NCBI RefSeq assembly: GCF_007992095.1
Contig: NZ_BJZP01000028.1
Coordinates: 1 to 60,557 of the forward strand
DNA from: Paenirhizobium naphthalenivorans
GTDB lineage: Bacteria > Pseudomonadota > Alphaproteobacteria > Rhizobiales > Rhizobiaceae
Direction: 5' to 3'
DNA length: 60,557 bases
In this document: positions 42,269 to 50,220 of the stretch, piece by piece
Layout of the letters: every line of letters starts with the position of its first letter
Position numbering within the stretch: the stretch's first letter is position 1
Made by a program: the position numbers and the translations under genes
The notes under the pieces: model-generated
Databases searched by the model: none
What the model was told of the DNA's origin: nothing
The model's input: the letters and a program-made list of their open reading frames with translations, nothing else

Positions 42269-43666
42269 ATGAACATTGAAAATTCATCCGTCGGTCTCAT
42301 CACCGCTCTCGAGCGTGCACTAGGGTCCACCAATCTCAAGTTGGGACGGGACATTCCAGAGGTCGCCTTGCGCGACTGGAGCGACGAGCGCGGCGGCACA
42401 CCTATGGCTCTGGTCACACCACGGGATACGCAAGCGGTCGCGGCAGTTATGCGCCTCTGCCATGCCTATGACGCGCCGGTCGTACCCCAAGGCGGACGGT
42501 CCGGTCTGGCCGGCGGAGCAGTCCCCTCCGAAGGTGCTGTACTCCTGTCCCTCTCCGGCCTGGATCAGATCGAGGAGATCGACGCAGCCTCGGGCCTGAT
42601 GGTGGTCGGCGCCGGATGCATCTTGCAGAAAATCCAGGAGGCCGCGTTCGAAGCAGGCCTCTCGTTCCCGCTAGACCTCGGCGCGCGCGGCACCTGCCAG
42701 ATCGGGGGCAATATCGCCACCAATGCCGGCGGCAACCGCGTGATCCGCTATGGCATGACGCGAGACCTGGTTTTGGGGCTCGAGGTCGTTCTGGCCGACG
42801 GAACTATCCTGCCAATGATGAACCGCATGCCGAAGAATAATGCGGCCCTCGACCTCAAGCATCTTTTCATCGGTTCGGAAGGCACGCTCGGCATCATTAC
42901 ACGCGCTGTCCTGAAGCTGCATCCAGGCGTCGGCGGCGCCAATGCGGCGCTTGTGGCAGTCGCCGATTTCGCCGCGGCGGCGAACCTGCTGCGCCATGCG
43001 CAGCGCGCGCTATCGGGACGCGTCACGGCTTTCGAACTGATGTGGAACGACTACTATCGCGCGGTGTTATCTGAGACGGGCCACCGCGCGCCGATCGCGC
43101 CGGAGCATCCGGTCTATGCGCTGATCGAAATGCAGGGCGCCGACGCAGATGGCGACCGTCCGGTTTTCGAGGCCATGCTGGAGGCGGCTTTCGAAGCCGA
43201 ATTGCTGGCGGATGCCGTAATCGCACAATCACAACGCGAGGTCGAAAATTTCTGGAGCCTGCGTGACGGTGTTGCCGAGATACTGTCGCGCCGGGCGCCA
43301 ACAATCAATTTCGACGTATCTGTACCGCTTGTCCGAATCGGCGATTGCGTCGACGAAATTCGTGCGGCACTGCTTTCAACCTATCCGGGCCTTAAGACAA
43401 TCTTCTTCGGTCATGCCGGCGACAGCAATATCCACTTGGTGGCGGGGCCGATCGACGGAGTTGATCCGACCGGCCATGGAATTGAAAAGACGGTCTATGA
43501 GATCATCCGTACCTATGGAGGGTCGGTTTCGGCCGAGCACGGCATCGGCCTGCACAAGAAGCCGTGGCTGTCCTACAGCCGCTCGGAGAGCGAGCTTGCC
43601 ATGTTGCGGCAGCTGAAAAGAAACCTCGACCCGAAGGGGATTCTCAATCCCGGCAAGGTACTCTGA
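42269..43666 (+). CDS. FAD-linked 2-hydroxyacid dehydrogenase (GlcD/D-LDH-like)
   Basis: 465 residues from ATG 42269, preceded by GGGAGGT. An N-terminal FAD-binding PCMH domain shows VPQGGRSGLAGGAVP and GNIATNAGGNRVIRYGMTRDLVLGLEVVLADG (pieces: NIATNAGGNRVIRYG; GLEVVLADG). The C-terminal cap has GHAGDSNIHLV and SAEHGIGLHKKPWL, with metal/catalytic His residues, and ends GILNPGKVL. The family oxidises D-2-hydroxyacids to 2-oxoacids (glycolate, lactate, 2-hydroxyglutarate, 4-phosphoerythronate). Here it is divergent from the TRAP/aldolase genes and could turn a 2,4-dihydroxyacid into the aldolase substrate. The electron acceptor is unknown. Confidence 0.88.
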   Translation: MNIENSSVGLITALERALGSTNLKLGRDIPEVALRDWSDERGGTPMALVTPRDTQAVAAVMRLCHAYDAPVVPQGGRSGLAGGAVPSEGAVLLSLSGLDQIEEIDAASGLMVVGAGCILQKIQEAAFEAGLSFPLDLGARGTCQIGGNIATNAGGNRVIRYGMTRDLVLGLEVVLADGTILPMMNRMPKNNAALDLKHLFIGSEGTLGIITRAVLKLHPGVGGANAALVAVADFAAAANLLRHAQRALSGRVTAFELMWNDYYRAVLSETGHRAPIAPEHPVYALIEMQGADADGDRPVFEAMLEAAFEAELLADAVIAQSQREVENFWSLRDGVAEILSRRAPTINFDVSVPLVRIGDCVDEIRAALLSTYPGLKTIFFGHAGDSNIHLVAGPIDGVDPTGHGIEKTVYEIIRTYGGSVSAEHGIGLHKKPWLSYSRSESELAMLRQLKRNLDPKGILNPGKVL

Positions 43667-43673
43667 AGACGAA

Positions 43674-43701
43674 GGGGCGCTATCCGTCAGACCCGCGCCC
43701 C
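43674..43701. terminator. possible shared terminator between convergent genes
   Basis: GGGGCGC at 43674-43680 and GCGCCCC at 43695-43701 form a 7-base stem with a 14-base loop across the junction of the FAD-oxidase stop and the IclR stop. The right arm is inside the last IclR codons and T-runs are absent, so the call is weak. Confidence 0.35.
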
Positions 43702-44469
43702 AAGGTCGGAGGAGATCTCACGCGCGACACGCTGGACCTCGGGCACGAGGTCTCGCATGCGCTCAGGCGCCATGTATTCGACGGTGGATGAAACCGAAAT
43801 TGCACCGACAATGCGGCCCATCGCGTCTCGCAACGGCGCAGCGACACAACGAATGGACGGCTCGTCTTCGCCAAGGTCGAAGGCGTAGCCCCCGGCGCGA
43901 TAGGCCGCCATCTGCGCCAGCCAGTCGGCTTCGGACATGTTTCCGGGCAGCAGATGGTGGTCGCGCTGATAGAGACGCAGCAACGCACTCTCCGGTTCAT
44001 CAAGGATCAAAGCCTTACCTACGCCCGTAGAGATCACCGGCTTACGCCCGCCGATACGCGAACTGATCTCCACGGGGCGGGTTCCGCGCAACTTGTCGAG
44101 ATAGGAGACCTCCCCGCCGTCGAGCTGTGCGAGATGAATAGTATCCCGCGTCTCACGCGCCAGTCCCTCCAGCCGGGCGCGTGAGACGCGGACTAGATCC
44201 GTGCGCGAATAGGCGGCAAATCCCAACTCAATCAATCGCGCGCCGAGCGCGAATTCGCGCGGATTTTCCGCCTTGAGATAGCGGCGCTCAAGCAGGACCG
44301 AGACGATGCGGTGCACCGTGCTGTAGGTCAGGCCGGTCATGGTGGCGATCTCGGCGATGGTGCGCGGCTGATTGGCGACCGCATCGAGGATCTCGAGGCC
44401 GCGAACCAGGGTTTGACTGCGCGGTGCCCGTTCTTTGTCGTCCTCGGCCACGTCGATCGGATTTACCAT
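43687..44469 (-). CDS. IclR family transcriptional regulator
   Basis: 260 residues from ATG 44469, with GGGAGGG upstream; a longer reading from 44568 adds unlikely residues. The N-terminal winged helix (LVRGLEILDAVANQPRTIAEIA, quoted in part as RGLEILDAVANQPRT; TGLTYSTVHRIVSVLLERRYL, quoted in part as TYSTVHRIVSVLLERRYL) is followed by the effector-binding GAF-like domain (GRKPVISTGVGKALILDE). It is convergent with the FAD-linked oxidase gene. A perfect palindrome just upstream suggests self-regulation, and similar dyads lie between dctP and the oxidase gene. Confidence 0.92.
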   Translation of the reverse strand: MVNPIDVAEDDKERAPRSQTLVRGLEILDAVANQPRTIAEIATMTGLTYSTVHRIVSVLLERRYLKAENPREFALGARLIELGFAAYSRTDLVRVSRARLEGLARETRDTIHLAQLDGGEVSYLDKLRGTRPVEISSRIGGRKPVISTGVGKALILDEPESALLRLYQRDHHLLPGNMSEADWLAQMAAYRAGGYAFDLGEDEPSIRCVAAPLRDAMGRIVGAISVSSTVEYMAPERMRDLVPEVQRVAREISSDLGARV

Positions 44470-44508
44470 GATTGCCCTCCCTCTGGATTGGCCCCTTTCT
44501 AACCGCCG

Positions 44509-44526
44509 TCTGGCAAAGTTGCCAGA
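44509..44526. promoter_or_regulatory. perfect palindrome upstream of the IclR gene
   Basis: TCTGGCAA-AG-TTGCCAGA, 18 bases, lies 40 bases upstream of the IclR start. It is a good candidate for an autoregulatory operator. Confidence 0.5.
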
Positions 44527-44687
44527 GCGGGAGGAAAACGCCGACACACGCAACTGGCAGTGATCCAACCTACGTGCCTATCCTGCGTATCTGCGGATAA
44601 TGCCACCGACTCGCAAGGCTCTTGTGATGGCGGATGCCGATTTGGGCAACGCGGGAAATGGCGCAATGTCAGGCCGAATCCGCCCTC

Positions 44688-46043
44688 TCATGCGACCGGT
44701 AATCTCACCCGCACCTCAACTCCCTCGCTTCTGGCCAATCTGGGAGAGACAACATCAACAGTCGCCCCGGCACGATCGGCGATCACCTTGACGATAGCGA
44801 GCCCGAGGCCCGCTCCGCTGATCTTGCCGCTCCCGCGCTCGAACCGGCGCATCAACCTGTCCATGGCTTCGGGCGGGAGGGTCGGCCCATCATTGGCAAT
44901 GCACAACACGCCGTCCCGATCAAGCATCACCTCAACGGGACGATCCTGCGCACCGTGCTTCAGCGCGTTTTCCACGAGATTGCGAGATAGAATACCGACC
45001 GCATCAGGATCGAGCGGCGACAGCACTGGCATGTCCGGCATGGTCAGTTCAATACGTCCCTCACCGGCGCGTTCAAAGTCCTGAACGATCATACGCAGCA
45101 CCGGCCGCAAATCGGAGGGCTCGTCTGCGCGTAGCCGTCCGCCTTCTGCACGCGCAAGCTGCATGAGCTTCTCTGATATGCGCATGAGTCGCTTGAGCGT
45201 CGTTTCGATCTCATATGCGCGTTGTGCCGTCAGTTTGTCTTTTGTCTCCGAACGGATACGTTGCGCCTGTGCGATTGCACCGGCAACAGGTGTCCGAAGT
45301 TCATGCGCCACGTTGGCCGCGAAAGCTCGTTCGGCCTGGAATGCAGCCGCCAGACGACCGAGAAGCTGATTGATGCCCGCCGAAATCGGTCGAAGCTCAC
45401 TCGGCAGACCGTTATCCGGCAAAGATGACAAATCCTGCGCACCGCGAAGGGAAAGCCCCCTTTGCAGATCGCGCACAGGACGCAGCGAGTGGCGCACGGC
45501 CAACAGGATCGCCAGCAGGCTTAATGGAATCACCACCAGCAAGGGCAGGAGCAGGCCAATCAACATCTTGCGCGACAATTCGCGCCGCTGATCCAGTGAT
45601 TCGGCCACGGCGATGGTCAGCTTCCCGTCGGAGGACACGTCGTAATAGAGCTGGTGCGTCTCGGTGTGAAGAAACCCTTTTTCCTCAAACGGAGGAAAGA
45701 TCGAGGGATCCGCTCCGCTTGAAGCAAGCAGAACACGCCCCATCCGGTCGCGCACGACGAATGTGACCTCTTCCCCATAGCGGGCTTGCCCATCGGAGCG
45801 CTCGCCGCGGCCATCGGCATCATCGTCCCCGGAAGACTCGTGGCTGGAATGCCCTTCGCGCAGATCGTGCCGGGCAATAGGTAAGATGCGTTGCGCGGTG
45901 GCCTTCAAACCATCATCATAGACCTCTTCCATATCCTGCCCGACGCGATGCGCGGTAACGGCGGCGGCGGCCAGCCACAAGAGGGTTACGGAAAGCCCCA
46001 GCGCAATCGCCAAGCGCGCCCGAAGCGAAGTGAAAATCGTCAT
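44688..46043 (-). CDS. sensor histidine kinase (QseC-like)
   Basis: 451 residues. Two membrane segments (about 10-30 and 160-185) enclose a periplasmic sensor domain that contains a His/Asp/Ser-rich acidic stretch (about 65-85: SSHESSGDDDADGRGE), suggestive of metal contact. A HAMP region leads to the H-box FAANVAHELRTPVAG (phospho-His near 245) and the ATPase domain with the N-box NLVENALKHG and GAGLGLAIVKVIADRAG. It overlaps the response regulator gene by ATGA. The pair is divergent from the PepSY/DUF2271/ApbE genes and is likely to control them. Confidence 0.92.
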   Translation of the reverse strand: MTIFTSLRARLAIALGLSVTLLWLAAAAVTAHRVGQDMEEVYDDGLKATAQRILPIARHDLREGHSSHESSGDDDADGRGERSDGQARYGEEVTFVVRDRMGRVLLASSGADPSIFPPFEEKGFLHTETHQLYYDVSSDGKLTIAVAESLDQRRELSRKMLIGLLLPLLVVIPLSLLAILLAVRHSLRPVRDLQRGLSLRGAQDLSSLPDNGLPSELRPISAGINQLLGRLAAAFQAERAFAANVAHELRTPVAGAIAQAQRIRSETKDKLTAQRAYEIETTLKRLMRISEKLMQLARAEGGRLRADEPSDLRPVLRMIVQDFERAGEGRIELTMPDMPVLSPLDPDAVGILSRNLVENALKHGAQDRPVEVMLDRDGVLCIANDGPTLPPEAMDRLMRRFERGSGKISGAGLGLAIVKVIADRAGATVDVVSPRLARSEGVEVRVRLPVA

Positions 46044-46699
46044 GGACGCCCCAGTCGGTAACCCAGTCCTCGCTCGGTCTCAATCACGTGCGCGCCGAGT
46101 TTCTTGCGCAATCGGCTCACATGAACCTCGATGGCATTGCTGTCGACTTCCTGGTCGAATGAATAGAGTCGTTCCTCAAGCTGCGCTTTCGAAAGCAACT
46201 GGCCGGGCCTTTGGACGAAGGCTTCAAACAGTACCCATTCGCGCGCAGTCAGAACGACCGGTTTGCCGCTCAGCCTGACGCTACGGGCTGCAAGGTCGAT
46301 CTCCAACGGTCCAAGCGTGACGATCGGGTTCGGGTTGCCGGTGTAGCGACGGGCAACGGAGCCGATGCGCGCGGACAGTTCGGCAAGGTCGAAGGGTTTG
46401 ACCATATAGTCGTCAGCGCCGGCGTTTAACCCGGCGATCCGGTCGGAAACCTGGTCAAGCGCCGTCAATATGATCACGGGCGTCACATCGCCCTGCGCCC
46501 TCAAAACCTTGAGGAAAGGAATACCGAGGCCATCGGGCAACATCAGATCGAGCAGCACCAGATCGTAGGCGGCCGAGGCGATCGCGTCGCGCGCCTCATC
46601 GAGGCGTTTCATCCAATCGACGGAATGACCATCCGCGACGATCTGGTCGCGGATGGCCGCCCCCAGTGCCGTGTCGTCCTCGATCAGCAAAACTCTCAT
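46040..46699 (-). CDS. OmpR family response regulator
   Basis: 219 residues. The receiver domain (MRVLLIEDDTALGAAI; phospho-acceptor Asp near 51 in LVLLDLMLPDG; KPFDLAEL with the conserved Lys) is joined to a winged-helix DNA-binding domain (LTAREWVLFEAFVQRPGQLL, quoted in part; VSRLRKKLGAHVIETERGLGYRL, quoted in part as RLRKKLGAHVIETERGLGYR). It is cotranscribed with and upstream of the kinase gene. Dyads in the divergent intergenic region are candidate binding sites. Confidence 0.94.
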   Translation of the reverse strand: MRVLLIEDDTALGAAIRDQIVADGHSVDWMKRLDEARDAIASAAYDLVLLDLMLPDGLGIPFLKVLRAQGDVTPVIILTALDQVSDRIAGLNAGADDYMVKPFDLAELSARIGSVARRYTGNPNPIVTLGPLEIDLAARSVRLSGKPVVLTAREWVLFEAFVQRPGQLLSKAQLEERLYSFDQEVDSNAIEVHVSRLRKKLGAHVIETERGLGYRLGRP

Positions 46700-46738
46700 G
46701 CCGGAATCCTTCCTTTGCCTCTTCTGTAGTCCACCAGC

Positions 46739-46784
46739 CAGCTTACGGGAAGCTGAAGCAAAGTCTTGTCGCCTGTCAGGCGAC
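46739..46784. promoter_or_regulatory. dyads in the two-component/PepSY divergent promoter
   Basis: Two inverted repeats lie between the divergent genes: CAGCTT-N5-AAGCTG (46739-46755) and GTCGCCT-N3-AGGCGAC (46768-46784). CAGCTTA also recurs at 46788-46794, giving a direct repeat with the first dyad's left half. One or both may bind the response regulator; the second could also form a hairpin in the 5' leader. Confidence 0.45.
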
Positions 46785-46833
46785 GGTCAGCTTATCCGAT
46801 GAATTATGGGTCCGACAACGAGAGGAAACGACG

Positions 46834-47112
46834 ATGAAGACCGGCATCCTGCCAGCCGTGGCCCTTGCTATCCTGGCGGCAACATCCGCCCAAGCAAGGC
46901 AAGACTGCGATGCTCCAACCCGTGACTGGAAAGGCCGTGAGGCCGTTCGTGCACTTGCCGAGGAGCGCGGTTGGACACTGAGACGCATCAAAATCGATGA
47001 TGGCTGTTACGAGGTTTACGGCACGGACGAAACCGGCCGTCGCTTCGAAGCGAAGATTGATCCCGTGACGCTCGATGTCATCGAAATCGAGGAACACCAC
47101 GGCCACCGGTGA
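46834..47112 (+). CDS. small exported PepSY domain protein
   Basis: 92 residues from ATG 46834 with AGAGGAAA upstream. A signal peptide (cleavage after AQA near residue 21) precedes a single PepSY domain: an amphipathic helix (VRALAEERGWTLRRIKIDDG, quoted in full) and beta-strands (CYEVYGTDETGRRFEAKIDP) ending in a His-rich tail (EEHHGHR). PepSY proteins of this size are periplasmic and often occur beside PepSY-TM reductases and two-component systems. It is the first gene of a five-gene plus-strand series. It may sense or bind a metal; this is inference. Confidence 0.85.
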   Translation: MKTGILPAVALAILAATSAQARQDCDAPTRDWKGREAVRALAEERGWTLRRIKIDDGCYEVYGTDETGRRFEAKIDPVTLDVIEIEEHHGHR

Positions 47113-47149
47113 TCCCTGTTCTTACCAATCCCCCAAAGGAGACCACACC

Positions 47150-47497
47150 ATGACTAATCGCAAGCTTCTTCTTGCCGCAGTTGCCGGCGCAGCCATTCTT
47201 GCCGCTTTCGCCAGCCAGGCATTGCCTCTCCATGCGCTGAGAATCGATGGCGCGACCACCGACGTCGTGAATGCGGATTACGACGAGCATCGGGGCAAAG
47301 GCCACCATGAGGGGCATCGCCGGTATGGCACCGAAGACGGCCGCTACGCCGCCAATGACTGCCGCGGGGATGACGAGGATGATGACGACGGTGATGCTGC
47401 CTGTGGCGGTCGCGGTGTACCCATGCAGCAGAACGCGAATCCGCCGAGCAACGGCCTGTTCACGCCTGGTTCCAAGCCGCGCGCTCAGATGAACTGA
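47150..47497 (+). CDS. small acidic exported protein of unknown function
   Basis: 115 residues from ATG 47150, with AAAGGAG upstream. A signal peptide (KLLLAAVAGAAILAAFASQA) is followed by a mature part rich in Asp/His (HRGKGHHEGHRRYGTED and a DDEDDDDGDAACGG run) and an Asn/Pro end. I do not recognise a family. The acidic/His composition suggests metal ion binding in the periplasm. It lies 37 bases after the PepSY gene and 29 bases before the DUF2271 gene and should be cotranscribed with them. Confidence 0.7.
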   Translation: MTNRKLLLAAVAGAAILAAFASQALPLHALRIDGATTDVVNADYDEHRGKGHHEGHRRYGTEDGRYAANDCRGDDEDDDDGDAACGGRGVPMQQNANPPSNGLFTPGSKPRAQMN

Positions 47498-47526
47498 CCG
47501 GCAGAAACACTCCAAGGAGAAACACA

Positions 47527-48003
47527 ATGAAAATAAAATCCATTCTTGCCATGCTGGCCGTCACCACGGCACTCACCATTCCAGGCCTCGCGCTTGCAGG
47601 CCAAGTGACCCTCACCACTAACATGCGCAACTACGGCGGCGACGGCGCGTATCTGGCCTATTACGTAACCGACGCGCAGGGCAAATACGCAGGCAGCCTG
47701 TGGATGGCCGGCGGCAAGACGCGATATTATGAGCACCTGAGCGGCTGGTATCGCGCCACCGGTGGTAACACCTCGGAGATCAGCGGTATCACCGGAGCCA
47801 GCGTCGGCTCCGGCCGCGCGCTGAAAATCACGCTCGATTTGGCAGACACACTTTTTGACGCCGGCTACGAACTACATATCGACTCTGCCGTCGAAGACAT
47901 GCGTGACAGCCCCAACGAAATCGTCGTGCCGTTGACCTCGGCTGGATCGGGTCAGGCGGTCAAGGGCAGCCGCTACATCGCCAACTTCACCTATACGCGT
48001 TAA
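47527..48003 (+). CDS. DUF2271 domain protein, probable flavinylated periplasmic carrier
   Basis: 158 residues with a Sec signal peptide (cleavage after LALA near 24). The mature part is the DUF2271 fold (VTLTTNMRNYGGDGAYLAYYV and GSLWMAGGKTRYYEHLSGWY, each quoted within limits). A segment SGITGAS (residues 86-92) resembles the flavinylation consensus D-x-x-[ST]-G-A-[ST] used by ApbE, with Ser92 as possible FMN attachment site, although the leading Asp is Ser here. DUF2271 genes often neighbour ApbE and PepSY genes. AAGGAG precedes the ATG. Electron transfer through a bound FMN is the best-supported guess. Confidence 0.82.
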   Translation: MKIKSILAMLAVTTALTIPGLALAGQVTLTTNMRNYGGDGAYLAYYVTDAQGKYAGSLWMAGGKTRYYEHLSGWYRATGGNTSEISGITGASVGSGRALKITLDLADTLFDAGYELHIDSAVEDMRDSPNEIVVPLTSAGSGQAVKGSRYIANFTYTR

Positions 48004-48021
48004 TCACGAAGGAAAATTGTC

Positions 48022-50220
48022 ATGATCCGGTCGCTCCACCGCTGGTTCGGGCTGATCGCCGCAGTGCTTGTTACCGTCATCGCCTTGAGCGGTACGGCAC
48101 TCTCGGTCTTCCCGGCCTCCGAGGCGCTCATCAACCCTGCCGCCCAGCAAATCAGCGTCGCGGAACTCGCCGCGCGGGTCCAGGCTGCGGAGCCCTCGGT
48201 GGAGCAGATCAGACGTACTCCCTCCGGCCGCATCACGGCATACTACTTCGAGGGCGACCAGCCGGCATCGTCGATCATTGACCCTGCAACGGGTACACCG
48301 GTCGGCAACGCCGACACGTCGGCTCTCCAGCGTTGGCTCACCAATCTGCATCGCTCGCTCTTTCTCGACGATGCCGGTCGGCTCGTCGTCGCTGGAGGTG
48401 CGGCGGCGATGCTGACGCTGACCCTGTCCGGCCTCTTCCTGCTGGCACGCCGCGCAGGCGGCTGGCGCTATATCCTGAAGCCCGCCAAGGGGACAGGCAA
48501 CGGACAGCTTCATGCGATCATCTCACGGCTCGCGCTGCCTGGCCTTCTTCTGTCATCGCTGACGGCGCTGTGGATGACCGCCGCAACCTTCGGCTATTTA
48601 CCGGAAGGTGCCGGCGCCCCACCCTTTCCATCGGAGGTGAGCGGTGCGACGGGCATTCCGGTCGCCTCCATAACCGTATTGCAAGAGACCCCGGTAGACA
48701 CATTCCGCTCCCTCAGCTTTCCGGCTGCCGGCGATGCTACCGACGCGTTCACGCTCAAGACCGATGCTGGCGAGGGCTATATCGACCAAGGTAACGGCGG
48801 CCTGCTCGCCTGGAACGAGGCAAACTGGGTCGATCGCCTGACCGGCTTTCTCACCATGCTGCATACCGGTCAGGGCATGGCATGGCTCGGCCTGCTTCTC
48901 GGCCTCTCCGCGCTTGCCGTTCCCGTCCTCGGCTGGACCGGCCTTGCCGTCTGGCTCAAAGGCCGCGGCAAGCGGAAGAGGGTGTCCGTTTCCGCAAGCG
49001 AGGCTGATACCATCGTCCTCGTTGGCAGCGAGGGTGGCACGACCTGGGGCTTCGCGGAGACACTGCGAAGCACCCTCTCCGGACAGGGCATTCACGTGCA
49101 TGTCGGGCCAATGTCGACCTTCAATCCTGAACAGTGGGCCAAGGCGAAACGGCTCATCCTCCTCACCGCGACCTATGGTGACGGCGAGGCCCCAGTCTCA
49201 GCACGCGGCTTTCTGGAACGCTTCCGGCACACACCGGTCCGGCAGGGGCTTTCGCTTGCCATTCTCGGCTTCGGCGACCGCAGCTTCCCCGCCTATTGCG
49301 GTTTCGCCGCCGACATCACTCAAGCGGCGGAGGGCAAAGGCTGGGAGATGCTGCTACCGTTCGACACTGTGGATCGCCAGTCGCCGCAGGATTTTTCCCG
49401 CTGGGGTCGTGGTCTGGCAGAGGCGCTCGGGCTCGCCTTCGAGCTCAACCACCAGCCCGCCAAGCTGAAGACCTGCGAGTTTTCTCTGCTTTCTCGCCGC
49501 GACTATGGTGCAAGTGTTCAAGCGACCACCGCCATTCTGCGCTTTGCCCTGCCTAAGGCCTCGCTCTGGCAGCGCGTAACCGGCAAAGCGTCTCCCTGGT
49601 TCGAAGCCGGCGATCTGGTCGGCGTGGTGCCCGAAGGTTCCGAGGTGCCCCGCTTCTATTCGCTTGCTTCGAGCACAAAGGACGGCTTCCTCGAAATCTG
49701 CGTCCGCAAACAGCCGGGCGGCCTTTGCTCCGGGCAACTCACCGCGTTGGAACCCGGGCAGACGGTGACGGCCTTCGTCCGCCCCAACCTGAGCTTCAGG
49801 CCCGCACGCGGCCGCAAACCTGTCATCCTGATCGGCGCGGGCACCGGCATTGGACCTCTTGCGGGCTTTGCCCGTGCCAACCAAGCGCACCGACCCATGT
49901 ATCTCTATTTCGGGACTCGGCACCCAGCGAGCGACGCTCTCTATGCGGAAGAACTATCGGACTGGAAAGAGGATGGTCGACTGGCAGGCATCTCTACGGC
50001 CTTCTCTCGAAGCGCGAACCCCGCCTATGTTCAGGACATCCTGCGCAAGGACGCGGCTCGGATCGGCAAACTCATTGCTGCCGGCGGTCAGGTCCTCGTC
50101 TGCGGAGGACGTGACATGGCGGCAGGAGTGGCAGCCGCTCTCTCCGAGATTCTGATGCCACAGGGTGTCAGCCTCGCAACACTCAAAGCGGAGGGCCGCT
50201 ATGCCGAAGACGTTTACTGA
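48022..50220 (+). CDS. PepSY-TM / flavodoxin / FAD-NADPH reductase fusion
   Basis: 732 residues. The N-terminal third is a PepSY-associated membrane domain with about four segments (LHRWFGLIAAVLVTVIALSG, about 5-25; further ones near 125-145, 175-195 and 285-315) and periplasmic PepSY-like loops. A flavodoxin domain follows (about 333-475; LVGSEGGTTWGFAETL and TYGDGEAP bind FMN), then a ferredoxin-reductase half (RFYSLASSTKDG near 550 for FAD; IGAGTGIGPLAGF near 610 for NAD(P)H). The layout moves electrons from cytosolic NAD(P)H through FAD and FMN to the membrane part and out to a periplasmic acceptor. The partners are the upstream DUF2271 protein and the downstream ApbE, whose start overlaps this gene by 20 bases. 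Confidence 0.9.
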   Translation: MIRSLHRWFGLIAAVLVTVIALSGTALSVFPASEALINPAAQQISVAELAARVQAAEPSVEQIRRTPSGRITAYYFEGDQPASSIIDPATGTPVGNADTSALQRWLTNLHRSLFLDDAGRLVVAGGAAAMLTLTLSGLFLLARRAGGWRYILKPAKGTGNGQLHAIISRLALPGLLLSSLTALWMTAATFGYLPEGAGAPPFPSEVSGATGIPVASITVLQETPVDTFRSLSFPAAGDATDAFTLKTDAGEGYIDQGNGGLLAWNEANWVDRLTGFLTMLHTGQGMAWLGLLLGLSALAVPVLGWTGLAVWLKGRGKRKRVSVSASEADTIVLVGSEGGTTWGFAETLRSTLSGQGIHVHVGPMSTFNPEQWAKAKRLILLTATYGDGEAPVSARGFLERFRHTPVRQGLSLAILGFGDRSFPAYCGFAADITQAAEGKGWEMLLPFDTVDRQSPQDFSRWGRGLAEALGLAFELNHQPAKLKTCEFSLLSRRDYGASVQATTAILRFALPKASLWQRVTGKASPWFEAGDLVGVVPEGSEVPRFYSLASSTKDGFLEICVRKQPGGLCSGQLTALEPGQTVTAFVRPNLSFRPARGRKPVILIGAGTGIGPLAGFARANQAHRPMYLYFGTRHPASDALYAEELSDWKEDGRLAGISTAFSRSANPAYVQDILRKDAARIGKLIAAGGQVLVCGGRDMAAGVAAALSEILMPQGVSLATLKAEGRYAEDVY

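Noticed and set aside
48022..50220. Identification as a sulfite reductase flavoprotein (CysJ)
   Set aside because: The flavodoxin/FAD/NADPH half is CysJ-like, but the N-terminal PepSY membrane domain and the DUF2271/ApbE neighbours indicate a membrane electron-transfer protein.
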